40,638 nt of DNA from UBA493 sp035655435. Its GTDB lineage: Archaea > Iainarchaeota > Iainarchaeia > Iainarchaeales > Iainarchaeaceae. The position numbers and the translations under genes were made by a program. Location of the stretch: positions 1 through 40,638 of the forward strand of contig DASRUN010000073.1 in NCBI GenBank assembly GCA_035655435.1, given 5' to 3'. Shown piece after piece: positions 16,245-24,692 of this stretch. How positions within the stretch are numbered: position 1 is the stretch's first letter; each line of letters starts with the position of its first letter. The notes beneath the pieces were generated by a model. The model was not told the origin of the DNA and did not search any database. It was given only the letters and a program-made list of their open reading frames with translations.

Positions 16245-17170
16245 TGGACGCACCATTCAAACTCATTGTTATTGCAATAATAACAATCCTGATTCTAGCA
16301 ATTGCACTGAACCTCTTTCCGGAAAACAGCGAAGAAACGCTTAAAAAAATTGGAAATGCAATAGACTTTGCCGAAGCGCGCGAAGGACAAATACACAGCA
16401 TTTCAATTCAGCTAAAAAAAGATTTGAGTTTTAGAGGAGAATTATTTGATAATGCAGGAAGAAGTGTTCGTTTTCAATGCTCAAGCCCGGAAACATGCGC
16501 CGGAGAAAGAATAACAATAAACCAAAGAACTGTTTCTTCGCACGAAACATATTATGAAAACCTGCATTTTAGATGCGTAAAAAAAGAAATAATCCATGAT
16601 TGTGCGGTTTACTTTGGAGAAAACCCCGCACAACTTGAAACAACAATAATAAGTGCACCTGAAAATGCAAATGTCGGAGAAATAAAAAAAATTGCATTCC
16701 AAACAAAGAACATTGGAAACCTGAATGCGATAGATCTTTCTTATAATGCAATTTTTTTCCAGAAAAAAATAGAGAACGGAGAAGAAACAATGCTTGCAAG
16801 AAAAATAATTGAAAATCAAATGAAAAATCTTTCTCCGGGAGAAAGCGAAACCGTGTTCATTGAATTTACTCCCGAATTTGCCGGAGAATACACGCTTGAA
16901 ATATTTGTCGAAGGAAAAGAATCGGGATTTGGAACAGTGAAAACAGAATTTTTGGTACAGGAAGGAATTCCCACAACCTGCATTGCAACAAATCAAGGAA
17001 ATACATTTTTGGAAAACAACTCCTGCAAAACAGAGTATGAATGTTCCGGGTGCTCTTTTGGTTATCAATGTGCGGAAAGATGGCGCGAAAGAGGAATTCA
17101 AGGAATTGAAGGAGTAGCTGCGGGGAAGGCAATTTCCCAAAAAGAACCCCAAAACGGCAGCTGCACTTAA
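16244..17170 (+). CDS. exported protein with N-terminal membrane anchor, CARDB-like domain and Cys-rich tail
   Basis: 308 residues from the ATG at 16244, chosen because GGAGG sits 8 nt upstream. One N-terminal membrane helix (LIVIAIITILILAIALNLF) gives a pilin-like or signal-anchor topology. A beta-rich middle includes a probable CARDB-type domain at about 135-245 (IAFQTKNIGNLNAIDLSY, LSPGESETVFIEFTPEFAGEYTL). The C-terminus has a cluster of cysteines (CIATNQG, SCKTEYECSGCSFGYQC). These could form disulfides outside the cell, which would fit the membrane thioredoxin-fold protein at 1959. Function unknown. Confidence 0.6.
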   Translation: MDAPFKLIVIAIITILILAIALNLFPENSEETLKKIGNAIDFAEAREGQIHSISIQLKKDLSFRGELFDNAGRSVRFQCSSPETCAGERITINQRTVSSHETYYENLHFRCVKKEIIHDCAVYFGENPAQLETTIISAPENANVGEIKKIAFQTKNIGNLNAIDLSYNAIFFQKKIENGEETMLARKIIENQMKNLSPGESETVFIEFTPEFAGEYTLEIFVEGKESGFGTVKTEFLVQEGIPTTCIATNQGNTFLENNSCKTEYECSGCSFGYQCAERWRERGIQGIEGVAAGKAISQKEPQNGSCT

Positions 17171-17197
17171 AAGAATACCCGTGCAAAAAACCTTACT

Positions 17198-18400
17198 ATG
17201 CTACTCAAAAACTGTGCATTTATAATAACGCAAAACCCACAAAGAAAAATCCTCAAAAATATGGACATACTCATAGAAGAGGATAGGATAAAAAAAATCG
17301 GGAAAAACATCAAAGCAAAAAATGCGATTGATTGTTCGAACAAAATAGTAATGCCCGGACTTGTCAATACGCACACGCATTTAGGAATGCATTCTTTGCG
17401 CGGAAAATGCGATGACAAAGAACTATTTGATTGGTTGGCGGCACTTGAAAAAGAAGAACAAAAAATGACAGAAAAAACTGTTTACGAAAACACGATTTCA
17501 GGATTAAAAGAATCAATAAGATTTGGTTCAACAACAATTTATGATTCATACAAATTCCCGGAAATACGCGTGAAAGCGTTCAAAAAAATAGGAGCTAGAG
17601 GAGTTATTTCATCCACAGTACGCGATGAAAAAAGCTTTAACGCATCAAAAAAGTTTTTGGAAAACCTGAAAGAGGATTCAATAAAAGTGGCAATAGCAGC
17701 AAACGCGGTTTACAGTTGCTCTGAAGAGCTATTGAAAAAAATAATAGAATACAGCGACAAAAAAAATATTTTAAGAAGAATACATGTCGGGGAAACACGA
17801 AAAGAAAGATATGAAATACTCAAAAACAAGGGAAAACTCGCAATAGAATACCTTGACTCAATAGGCTTTTTGTCGGAAAACACTCTTTTGGTGCACTGTA
17901 TTTGGATTACAAAAGGTGAAATAAAAAAAATAGCAAAAGCACATGCAAAAGTAGCACACAATCCTGTTTCGAACATGAAACTCTCATCAGGGGGAGTAAT
18001 GCCGCTCAATGAAATGCTTTCCGAAAAAGTAACTGTTGGACTTGGAACTGATGGGGTTGCAAGCAACAATAATTTGGATCTTTTTGAAGAAATGAAAACA
18101 ACAGCGCTTCTGCATAGGCATCACAAGTGGGATGCAAAAGCAGTTTCAAACCAAGAAATTCTTGACATGGCAACCATAAAGGGCGCTGAATGCATTGGAT
18201 TGGAAAAGGAAATCGGGTCAATTGAAGAAGGAAAAAAAGCGGATATAATAACGCTTGAAATCGAGAACAATCTCAAACCCGTGAATGATGTTGTTTCTAA
18301 TATTATTTTTTCCGCAAACGGAAACAATGTAAATGATGTAATAATAAACGGAAAAATAATCCTTGAAAACAGATTATTTGTCAACAAGAACGGCGTTTAA
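17198..18400 (+). CDS. amidohydrolase, MTA/SAH deaminase-like
   Basis: 400 residues. Metal ligands of the amidohydrolase barrel are present: NTHTHLGM (HxH), the histidine of IHVGET, the histidine of LLVHC, and the aspartate of GTDG. The strings PGLVNTHTHL and NPVSNMKLSSG are typical of the 5-methylthioadenosine/S-adenosylhomocysteine/5'-deoxyadenosine deaminase group, which deaminates the adenine ring of SAM by-products. Chlorohydrolase-like relatives share these motifs, so the substrate is not certain. The 3' end overlaps dph6 by 27 nt in convergent orientation. Confidence 0.85.
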   Translation: MLLKNCAFIITQNPQRKILKNMDILIEEDRIKKIGKNIKAKNAIDCSNKIVMPGLVNTHTHLGMHSLRGKCDDKELFDWLAALEKEEQKMTEKTVYENTISGLKESIRFGSTTIYDSYKFPEIRVKAFKKIGARGVISSTVRDEKSFNASKKFLENLKEDSIKVAIAANAVYSCSEELLKKIIEYSDKKNILRRIHVGETRKERYEILKNKGKLAIEYLDSIGFLSENTLLVHCIWITKGEIKKIAKAHAKVAHNPVSNMKLSSGGVMPLNEMLSEKVTVGLGTDGVASNNNLDLFEEMKTTALLHRHHKWDAKAVSNQEILDMATIKGAECIGLEKEIGSIEEGKKADIITLEIENNLKPVNDVVSNIIFSANGNNVNDVIINGKIILENRLFVNKNGV

Positions 18401-19057
18401 AATTTCAAGCCTTCCGGTAAATTCGTTTTGCATTATTTTTTTTGTTTCAACCAATTTAATTTTCTTTTTAAAAACAGGACAATCAAGAACTATACTCTCG
18501 AATTCTCCCCCTTCTCCGGCAACATGGAAACCGTACTTTTCATTCAACTTTACAAAACTTTCAAGCATTTTTTCATCAATTTTTTTGCCCAAAAAATCTT
18601 CTCCAAGTCCTTGAGATGCAATTCCCACAAGAACAACATCAAAATCAAGGGAAATAATTTCTTTCAAGAGCTTTGTTTGATCTTTGTGCCACAATGGCGC
18701 AAAGCATTTTAGCGAAAGCGACTCGCAAATCCTGTTCACACGCTCCTGCTGATAATCGCTCAAAAGAGCTCCAACCGCAACACCGGTTATCCCAAATTCT
18801 TTTTTTGCCCTTGCAAGTGCGACCTTTAGATCGTCTAATTCTTTTTCCTTTTCGCCCTCTGTTTCCTGCAAAACAAGTGGAATCCCCAATGATTTGGATT
18901 GCAATTCAACAAGGTTTATTGCGGGAGTGTGAAACATCCAGGAATCGTTGTTTTTTGATTTTAGGGAGATAAGACAGGATACGCTCCAGCCCTGCTCCAA
19001 AAAATAGTAAAGAGAGAAAACCGAATCTTTTCCGCCTGAAAATAGCATTCCTAACAT
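18374..19057 (-). CDS. dph6: diphthine-ammonia ligase (Dph6), ATP-PPase family
   Basis: 227 residues. The PP-loop LFSGGKDSVFSLY at the N-terminus activates the substrate with ATP. GEGGEFESIVLDCP in the C-terminal half is the Dph6 signature. The enzyme amidates diphthine on aEF2 to give diphthamide, the last step of the pathway. Length and motif order match archaeal Dph6. The start is ATG at 19055-19057. It is convergent with, and overlaps, the amidohydrolase gene. Confidence 0.9.
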   Translation of the reverse strand: MLGMLFSGGKDSVFSLYYFLEQGWSVSCLISLKSKNNDSWMFHTPAINLVELQSKSLGIPLVLQETEGEKEKELDDLKVALARAKKEFGITGVAVGALLSDYQQERVNRICESLSLKCFAPLWHKDQTKLLKEIISLDFDVVLVGIASQGLGEDFLGKKIDEKMLESFVKLNEKYGFHVAGEGGEFESIVLDCPVFKKKIKLVETKKIMQNEFTGRLEILNAVLVDK

Positions 19058-19155
19058 AGAAAAGAATTCTTACCGAATATTTTTTAAGCCCGGGGAAGCC
19101 CAAACAAAAGCAATTTAATAATTACACTCTTATTTCTATTGAAAATCAGCCAATT

Positions 19156-20076
19156 TTGGGGGTTTTTGAATTGGGTTATGAAAAAGACTTGCTAATACTT
19201 CCATTTGATCACAGAGGATCACTCCTCAAAAAACTCTATGGAATAGACGGAAGAAGCCCCACACAAATAGAAACGGCGGATTATGCTGATTTGAAGTATA
19301 TGGTTTATGAGGGATTTTTGAAAAGCATTGAAATGGGAGTTCCGAAAGAAACCGCCGCAGTTCTTGTTGATGAACAATTCGGCGCAAAAATACTCGCGGA
19401 TGCAAAAAAACGCGGAATTATGACAGCCATGCCCACGGAAAAAAGCGGGCAGGATGAATTCGATTTTGAGTTTGGGGAAAAATTCACGGAACACATAGAA
19501 AGAGTAAAGCCCACATTTGCGAAAGTGCTCGTGCGATACAACCCTGAAGCTGATTCCGCGCTCAACAAAAGACAGCTCGCGCGACTAAAAAAAATAAGTG
19601 ATTACTGCAAAAAAACAGGCCAAAAATTCATTTTCGAACTACTCGTTTCTCCTATAGAAAAACAAATGGAAAAACTCAAAGGCGACAAAGCAAAATATGA
19701 TTTGGAATTAAGGCCAAAATTAATGGTTCAGGCAATAAAACAAATACAGGATTTTGGAGTAGAACCTGATGTTTGGAAACTTGAGGGAGTTTCAAAAGTT
19801 TCGGATTCCGAATTGCTTGTAAAACAGTGCCGCGCGAACAAGAGAACCGCGGGAATAATAACACTTGGAAGAGGCGAGGATGCGGAAAAAGTTAAAGAAT
19901 GGTTACGTGCCGGCGCGAAAGTGAAAGGAATAATAGGCTTTGCAGTTGGAAGAACGGTTTTCTGGGAACCAATGAAAGATTTGCATGATAAAAAAATTTC
20001 CCGCAAAGAAGCAATACAACAAGTTGCCGAAAATTACAAAATGTTAGTGGATCTTTGGAATAGTGAACGAACGTGA
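19156..20076 (+). CDS. IolC-C / DUF2090-like aldolase
   Basis: 306 residues, TIM-barrel. The N-terminal LLILPFDHRGSLLKK matches the DHR motif of DUF2090, the domain found at the C-terminus of bacterial IolC and related to class I aldolases (LacD/DeoC group). Other conserved-looking parts are ALVDEQFGAKI-like AVLVDEQFGA, FAKVLVRYNPEAD, KFIFELLVSP, PDVWKLEG and GFAVGRTVFWEP. It probably cleaves or makes a ketose-phosphate; the substrate is unknown. The start is TTG (19156, or 19171), since the nearby ATG at 19178 is out of frame. Confidence 0.75.
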   Translation: MGVFELGYEKDLLILPFDHRGSLLKKLYGIDGRSPTQIETADYADLKYMVYEGFLKSIEMGVPKETAAVLVDEQFGAKILADAKKRGIMTAMPTEKSGQDEFDFEFGEKFTEHIERVKPTFAKVLVRYNPEADSALNKRQLARLKKISDYCKKTGQKFIFELLVSPIEKQMEKLKGDKAKYDLELRPKLMVQAIKQIQDFGVEPDVWKLEGVSKVSDSELLVKQCRANKRTAGIITLGRGEDAEKVKEWLRAGAKVKGIIGFAVGRTVFWEPMKDLHDKKISRKEAIQQVAENYKMLVDLWNSERT

Positions 20077-20170
20077 ATTTTAAAACAGCAAAATTCTTTA
20101 GAAAAATATTCATTATTTTAGCAAGGAATAGTATTTTATAGTTCTTTTCCTAAGTATTTTATGTGGTGTT

Positions 20171-20371
20171 ATGGTTAACGGTAAAAGTGTTTCTTTGCAA
20201 AAAGTACTGAAAAGGCTTGAGAACATTGATTCAAGGCTGAAACGACTTGAGAAAAAAAGAGTTATAGGCGAAATAGAGCTTACCGAGGAAGAAAATGAGG
20301 AATTAGATAATATTGAAAAGGAAATGAAAGCGGGCAGAGAGTACAGCATGAAAGAGGTTTTCCGCAAATGA
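20171..20371 (+). CDS. relB: RelB-like antitoxin
   Basis: 66 residues, highly charged and helical, with an acidic central part (TEEENEELDNIEKEM) and a basic end. It is 13 nt upstream of a RelE-type toxin. The size, order and context indicate an antitoxin, though the sequence itself is low complexity. The spacer upstream repeats AGTATTTTAT at 20130-20139 and 20153-20162; the first copy is placed as a TATA element. Confidence 0.7.
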   Translation: MVNGKSVSLQKVLKRLENIDSRLKRLEKKRVIGEIELTEEENEELDNIEKEMKAGREYSMKEVFRK

Positions 20372-20384
20372 AAGGTGCTGTCTC

Positions 20385-20657
20385 TTGTTTGAAGTAATGC
20401 TGAGCGGTAAGTCCAAGAAATTTATCAAGGGCTGCGATAAAAAATTCAGTGAAATTTTAAGAGAAACATTTCACAAACTTTCTGAAAATCCAGTTCCGGC
20501 AAAAGATTATAATTTAAAGAAAATAAAGGGTGCAGAAAGCAATCGTTATCGTATAAGAATATCAAATTTTAGAATAATTTACCGTGTTTTGTGGAATGAA
20601 AAAGTTGTAAGAATTTTAAAAATCGAAAGGCGAAAAGACAGGACGTATAAATTTTGA
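20385..20657 (+). CDS. relE: RelE/ParE-family toxin
   Basis: 90 residues with the compact RelE fold pattern: an N-terminal strand FEVMLSGKSKKFIKG, helix FHKLSENPVP, then KIKGAESNRYRIRISNFRIIYRV and a final strand ending in ILKIERRKDRTYKF, including the basic RxxD-Y tail of RelE. It is likely a ribosome-dependent mRNase. The start is TTG at 20385 with GGTG 7 nt upstream; a Met codon at residue 5 is the alternative. It forms a module with relB. Confidence 0.87.
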   Translation: MFEVMLSGKSKKFIKGCDKKFSEILRETFHKLSENPVPAKDYNLKKIKGAESNRYRIRISNFRIIYRVLWNEKVVRILKIERRKDRTYKF

Positions 20658-20669
20658 TGGGGCATACTT

Positions 20670-21068
20670 TTGAAGCAGAAAAAACGACTGAAAAGAAAAT
20701 GTTTGATTTGCGGGAAAAACTTTTACACAACAGTATATCAAAATAGAAAATATTCTAATGGCCATTATTTCGGAAAACAAAAATTTCCAGTAGAAGGAAC
20801 AGGCGAATGGAAAAAAGTCGGAAAATTCAAGTTTGGAAAACTTAAAGGCAATACTGTCAAGTGGACAGGAAAAGAAAAAAGTGTTGAGTATTGGGAGTGC
20901 AATGATTGCTATGAAAATGCAATGCACCTAAACTGGCTGGAAGAAAAAATAGAGGAATTATTCGGGAAAAAATGCCCTGATTATGAACAAACATGCATCG
21001 TTTGCCAAGCATGGAACATTTATGAAAACATTATAGAATGTGAAAATGATAAGAGTGCATCAACTTAA
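20670..21068 (+). CDS. zinc-ribbon-like protein of unknown function
   Basis: 132 residues with three Cys pairs: CLICGKNF near the N-terminus, ECNDC near residue 77, and CPDYEQTCIVC near residue 103. This suggests one or two bound zinc ions. The N-terminus is very basic. The gene starts 12 nt after relE on the same strand (TTG start; no ATG is available upstream of the first Cys pair), so it may belong to the RelBE unit. Family not recognised. Confidence 0.55.
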   Translation: MKQKKRLKRKCLICGKNFYTTVYQNRKYSNGHYFGKQKFPVEGTGEWKKVGKFKFGKLKGNTVKWTGKEKSVEYWECNDCYENAMHLNWLEEKIEELFGKKCPDYEQTCIVCQAWNIYENIIECENDKSAST

Positions 21069-21084
21069 GTTGGAAAAAAGATAT

Positions 21085-21975
21085 TCACTTCAAAAACTTT
21101 TCAACCAATTCAATTTCTTTTTTCCCACCGATGTATAAAGGAGTTCTCTGCGAGAGATGTTCTGGTTTGATTTCGTGGAGAGAGTGTTTTCCGTTTGAAT
21201 TTGCGCCATTGGCTTCTTTTGCAATGAGTGCCATTGGATTTGCCTCAAAAATTAATCTCAATTTTCCCTCGGGCTTTGAATTCAATGCGGGATACATGAA
21301 AATTCCGCCGTAAAAAAGAACCTGATTCAAATCAGGAACAAATCCCCCGGAAAAACGCAATTTATAATCCTCTTTCTCCAAATGTTCCACGAATTTTTTC
21401 TGCTTTGGAATCCAATCGCTTCTCAAGCCCCCCGGACAATAAATTTTTCCATTTGGAATTCGGATGTTTTCATTCCGCAATTCGAATTGGTTTCTGCCAT
21501 TCAACACAAATTCGTGAACGCCGTTTTTTGCGGTGTAAACCAAACTTGTTAGAGGACCGTAAAGAATGTACATTGCTGCATCCATTTTCGAACCTTTTTC
21601 CATAACATCCCCTTCATTGAAAAAACCGGCAATTGTTCCAACAGCGAGATTTGTTTTTATCAACGAACTGCCATCCAAAGGATCCAAAGTTACACCATAT
21701 GAACCTTTTGCCTTTTTGATTTCAACAATATCATCCTGTTCCTCGGAAGCAACTGTTCTTACAACCCTAGAACGTTCCATGGCTTTCAGGAACACGGAAT
21801 CCGCATACTTATCCAATTCCATTTGGGTTTCGCCGTGAATATTATGGCTCTTAGAAACCCCGGAATGCGTCAAAAAGGCTTTTTGAACAACTTTACTCTT
21901 ATCTGCAATCTGCAGCATGATTTTTGAAAGATCCCCATCAACCTTATTTTTTTTCAGGTGTTCGGCAAAAAGCAA
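21085..21975 (-). CDS. fbp: fructose-1,6-bisphosphatase, class I
   Basis: 296 residues, somewhat shorter than the usual 330. Visible are the acidic metal site ASEEQDD, the catalytic signature DPLDGSSLIKTNLAVG, YILYGPLTSLVYT and LIFEANPMALIAKEANG. It removes the C1 phosphate of fructose-1,6-bisphosphate in gluconeogenesis. Most archaea rely on the bifunctional type V FBP aldolase/phosphatase, so a class I enzyme is of interest. The apparent start is TTG at 21973-21975. It is divergent from the asparaginase gene across 37 bp. Confidence 0.92.
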   Translation of the reverse strand: MLFAEHLKKNKVDGDLSKIMLQIADKSKVVQKAFLTHSGVSKSHNIHGETQMELDKYADSVFLKAMERSRVVRTVASEEQDDIVEIKKAKGSYGVTLDPLDGSSLIKTNLAVGTIAGFFNEGDVMEKGSKMDAAMYILYGPLTSLVYTAKNGVHEFVLNGRNQFELRNENIRIPNGKIYCPGGLRSDWIPKQKKFVEHLEKEDYKLRFSGGFVPDLNQVLFYGGIFMYPALNSKPEGKLRLIFEANPMALIAKEANGANSNGKHSLHEIKPEHLSQRTPLYIGGKKEIELVEKFLK

Positions 21976-22012
21976 GAAAAATCACATATCCTAATAGAAC
22001 ATTCAATTAGAA

Positions 22013-23080
22013 ATGAATAAAAAAAGACTCATGGATCTTCTTGTAATGAAAAAGAAGCCAAAAGTGCTGATAATAGGAACCGGGGGCACAATAAGCGCAA
22101 AACTCAAAAACGGGATTTACAACTACGGAGAAATAACCCAGGAAGATGTCATCAACCTCATTCCTGATGTCAGAAAGCACGTGGATATAGAAACAACAAA
22201 TATTTTCAGAATGGACAGTTCCGACATGACCCCTGAAAATTGGATAACACTCGCAAACGCGATTTACCACAAAATGCAGGACTATGACGGAATTGTAATT
22301 ACAATTGGAATGGATACACTGCATTATGCCGATACTGCAATTTCTTTCTTGATACAAAACAACAATATTCCAATAGTGTTCACAAGCGCACTGTATGATA
22401 TGGGCCAATTAAACACGGATGCAAAAAGAAACATGAGAAATGCGATAACGGTTGCCGGATTTTCCGATATTGCGGAAACAGTTCTTGTATTCAACAGCAA
22501 TATTTTCCGTGCAACGAGAACAAAAAAAATAAACGCATCCGAATTCAACGCATTCAAGGAGGCAAGCGAACTCCCCCTTGGAAAAATAGAGGAATTCATA
22601 AAATTCAACAAACCATATCAAAAGCGCTCGAAAAAAAAGGCGAAACTTTACACAAGCCTCGAAACCGACATAGCGCTAATAAAAGTATACCCGGGCTTTG
22701 ATGGAAACAGAATCAAACAAATGGTTGATCTGGATGTAAAAGGAATTGTCCTTGAGGGATTCGGACTTGGGAATATACCTGTATTTGATAACAATATGAA
22801 AGAGGCAATAAAGTATGCAAACAAAAAAAACATTCCAATAGTAATCACAAGCGGTTCATTCATGGGAAAATACTGGAGAGAACTCTACAAACCCGACATA
22901 GGCAACAGATTAAAGGGAATGGACACCATACCGGCCTATGACATGCTCCCGGAAACGGCATATGTAAAACTTATGTGGGTTCTGGCGCAAACACGCGACT
23001 TTGAACAGGTGAAAAAAATGATGCAGAAAAATTATGTCGGAGAAATAAGCGATGATATAAAACTCAGGAACGTGCTCTAA
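22013..23080 (+). CDS. L-asparaginase, type I-like
   Basis: 355 residues of the asparaginase/GatD family. The first catalytic threonine is in IGTGGTISAK and the second in GMDTLHYAD. The substrate-binding DSSDMTPENW and the lysine of NTDAKRN are present. There is no N-terminal GatD domain, so this is a free asparaginase giving aspartate and ammonia. Its TAA overlaps the ATG of gatD (TAATG), so the two are translationally coupled. ATG codons occur at residues 1, 6 and 12. Confidence 0.87.
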   Translation: MNKKRLMDLLVMKKKPKVLIIGTGGTISAKLKNGIYNYGEITQEDVINLIPDVRKHVDIETTNIFRMDSSDMTPENWITLANAIYHKMQDYDGIVITIGMDTLHYADTAISFLIQNNNIPIVFTSALYDMGQLNTDAKRNMRNAITVAGFSDIAETVLVFNSNIFRATRTKKINASEFNAFKEASELPLGKIEEFIKFNKPYQKRSKKKAKLYTSLETDIALIKVYPGFDGNRIKQMVDLDVKGIVLEGFGLGNIPVFDNNMKEAIKYANKKNIPIVITSGSFMGKYWRELYKPDIGNRLKGMDTIPAYDMLPETAYVKLMWVLAQTRDFEQVKKMMQKNYVGEISDDIKLRNVL

Positions 23081-24411
23081 TGGATGCAAAAGAATTTTTG
23101 AAAAAAAATAAATTGGAAGAAGGACAGTACGTAAAAATTTTACGCGGAAACGAGGAATTTAAAGGAAACATTATTCCCGGAGAATCAAAAGAAAAAGAAA
23201 TTATAAGGTTAAAACTTGATTCAGGATATAATGTCGGAATAAAAGCTTCTTCGGATTTGAAAGTTGAAAAGCTTGAAGGAAGCAAAAAAGTTGGAAAGGC
23301 AAAAATCGAAGTAAAACAGGATTCTACTCTTCCGAAAATTTCAATCTTACACACAGGCGGAACAATAGCATCGCGAGTTGATTATAGAACCGGAGCTGCT
23401 TATTCGTCCTTCGATCCTAATGATCTTTTGACAATGTTCCCTGAATTGACAAAATTAGGAAATTTTTCCTCAAAATTAATTGCAAACATGTGGAGCGATG
23501 ATCTTCGCTTTACTCATATTTCCACAATTGCAAACGAAATAAAAAAATCTTATGAAAACGGCGCAACCGGAATTATCCTTGGAATGGGAACGGATAATAT
23601 GGCGGTTGCATCTGCAGCGCTTTCTTTTACTTTGGAGGAATGTCCAATTCCGGTTATTTTTGTTGGAGCGCAAAGAAGTTCGGATAGAGGCAGTTCCGAT
23701 GCTGCGATGAATCTTATTTCTGCTACGGAATTCATTACAAAAACCGATTATGCAGGAGTTGCATTATGCATGCACCATGATTCTTCGGATGATAAATGTG
23801 CAATACTTCCGGCCTGCAAAACACGCAAGTTACATTCCTCGCGAAGGGATGCATTCAAAGCAGTTAACGATACTCCTATTGCATTAATTGATTTCAAAAC
23901 AAAAAAAATAGAATTTTTGAAAAAAGATTACACGAGAAAAAATTCTAAGAAAATGGTTGTAAAACCGGATTTTGAGGAAAAGGTTGCTCTTTTCAAAATT
24001 TCAATAAACATGTTCCCGGAACAATTTGCATTTTACAAAAAAGAAAAATTCAAAGGATTAGTAATTGAAGGAACCGGCCTTGGACATACTCCCGGACATA
24101 ATCCTGACGGAAAAACAAAAATCAACGAAAAAATATTTCCTGAAATTAAAAAATTAACCGAATCAGGATGTGTTGTTGTAATGACAACAACCACTCTTTT
24201 TGGAAGAGTTCACATGCATGTGTACAACAAGGGAACGGATTTAGTTGATCTTGGAGTAATTCCCGGAGAGGACATGCTTCCGGAAACCGCATTTGTAAAA
24301 CTTGCTTGGTTACTTGGAAACTACAAACCAAAAGAGGCAAAAGAACTCATTGCTAAAAACCTGCGCGGGGAAATAACTCCTGCAACGAAATATGAGGAAG
24401 GGTTTATATGA
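23080..24411 (+). CDS. gatD: Glu-tRNA(Gln) amidotransferase subunit D
   Basis: 443 residues. Residues 1-80 form the small N-terminal domain specific to GatD, followed by an asparaginase domain with HTGGTIASRVDY, GMGTDNMAVAS and FVGAQRSSDRGSSDAAMN. GatD releases ammonia from an amide donor and passes it to GatE, which amidates Glu-tRNA(Gln). Archaea usually encode gatD and gatE separately, and here gatE lies about 7 kb downstream. The last 42 codons (24286-24411) are repeated, diverged, at 25987-26112 beyond an ATPase cassette. Overlaps the asparaginase gene by 1 nt. Confidence 0.95.
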   Translation: MDAKEFLKKNKLEEGQYVKILRGNEEFKGNIIPGESKEKEIIRLKLDSGYNVGIKASSDLKVEKLEGSKKVGKAKIEVKQDSTLPKISILHTGGTIASRVDYRTGAAYSSFDPNDLLTMFPELTKLGNFSSKLIANMWSDDLRFTHISTIANEIKKSYENGATGIILGMGTDNMAVASAALSFTLEECPIPVIFVGAQRSSDRGSSDAAMNLISATEFITKTDYAGVALCMHHDSSDDKCAILPACKTRKLHSSRRDAFKAVNDTPIALIDFKTKKIEFLKKDYTRKNSKKMVVKPDFEEKVALFKISINMFPEQFAFYKKEKFKGLVIEGTGLGHTPGHNPDGKTKINEKIFPEIKKLTESGCVVVMTTTTLFGRVHMHVYNKGTDLVDLGVIPGEDMLPETAFVKLAWLLGNYKPKEAKELIAKNLRGEITPATKYEEGFI

Positions 24412-24512
24412 ACAGAAATAAAACCGGGGAACGGGCACTAAAAAAACTCAAAAAAGGATACAAAATGGGAAAAATACTTTACCAACGCAGGGACGAACTC
24501 CATGAGCGATGA
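24408..24512 (+). CDS. 34-aa ORF resembling the C-terminal tail of a VapB-like antitoxin
   Basis: The ATG at 24408 overlaps the gatD stop (ATGA). The 34-residue product starts MNRNKTGERALKKLKKGYK and ends QRRDELHER. The G-Y/F-x-M/L-G...R-D/E-E-L-x-E-R pattern is familiar from the C-terminal end of short archaeal VapB-type antitoxins that accompany PIN toxins. No PIN gene follows. It may be a remnant of a toxin-antitoxin module or a complete micro-antitoxin. Expression is unproven. Confidence 0.45.
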   Translation: MNRNKTGERALKKLKKGYKMGKILYQRRDELHER

Positions 24513-24543
24513 TTTGCGAATTTATACATGTTGTTTGCCTAGT

Positions 24544-24584
24544 GTTCATTGGCAATGAACAATAGTTTTCACTGGCAATGAAAA
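24544..24584. repeat. two related palindromes upstream of the ATPase cassette
   Basis: GTTCATTGGCAATGAAC (24544-24560) is a perfect 8-1-8 palindrome. A second copy at 24566-24584 has 9-bp arms with a single mismatch and the same core (TTCACTGGCAATGAA). Their spacing is about two DNA turns centre to centre (24552 and 24575, 23 bp). They look like dimeric repressor sites or remnants of an element end. Confidence 0.6.
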
Positions 24585-24620
24585 GATGCATGTGCGTGCA
24601 GATATCTTCGTCTAATTTTC

Positions 24621-24672
24621 CATCGGTAGCTTTAACGATTAAGTTACCGATGCATCGGTAGCTTTATATAGG
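24621..24672 (+). promoter_or_regulatory. promoter/operator of the ATPase gene
   Basis: CATCGGTAGCTTTA is repeated at 24621-24634 and 24653-24666. The 16-bp perfect palindrome TACCGATGCATCGGTA spans 24645-24660 and abuts the TATA element GCTTTATATAGG (24661-24672). The ATG at 24693 lies about 25 nt from the TATA centre, so the mRNA is probably leaderless. A dimer bound at the palindrome would cover the BRE/TATA region. Confidence 0.65.
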
Positions 24673-24692
24673 TGCCCGTGTGTTATATATTC

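Noticed and set aside
24544..24672. Possible CRISPR-like repeat array
   Set aside because: Repeats are few, are palindromes or one direct pair with irregular spacing, and no unique spacers or cas genes are present. Better explained as operators.
24672..24692. Seven-codon upstream extension of the ATPase gene from a GTG
   Set aside because: It would begin within the TATA/operator region. The ATG at 24693 has the proper distance to TATA.
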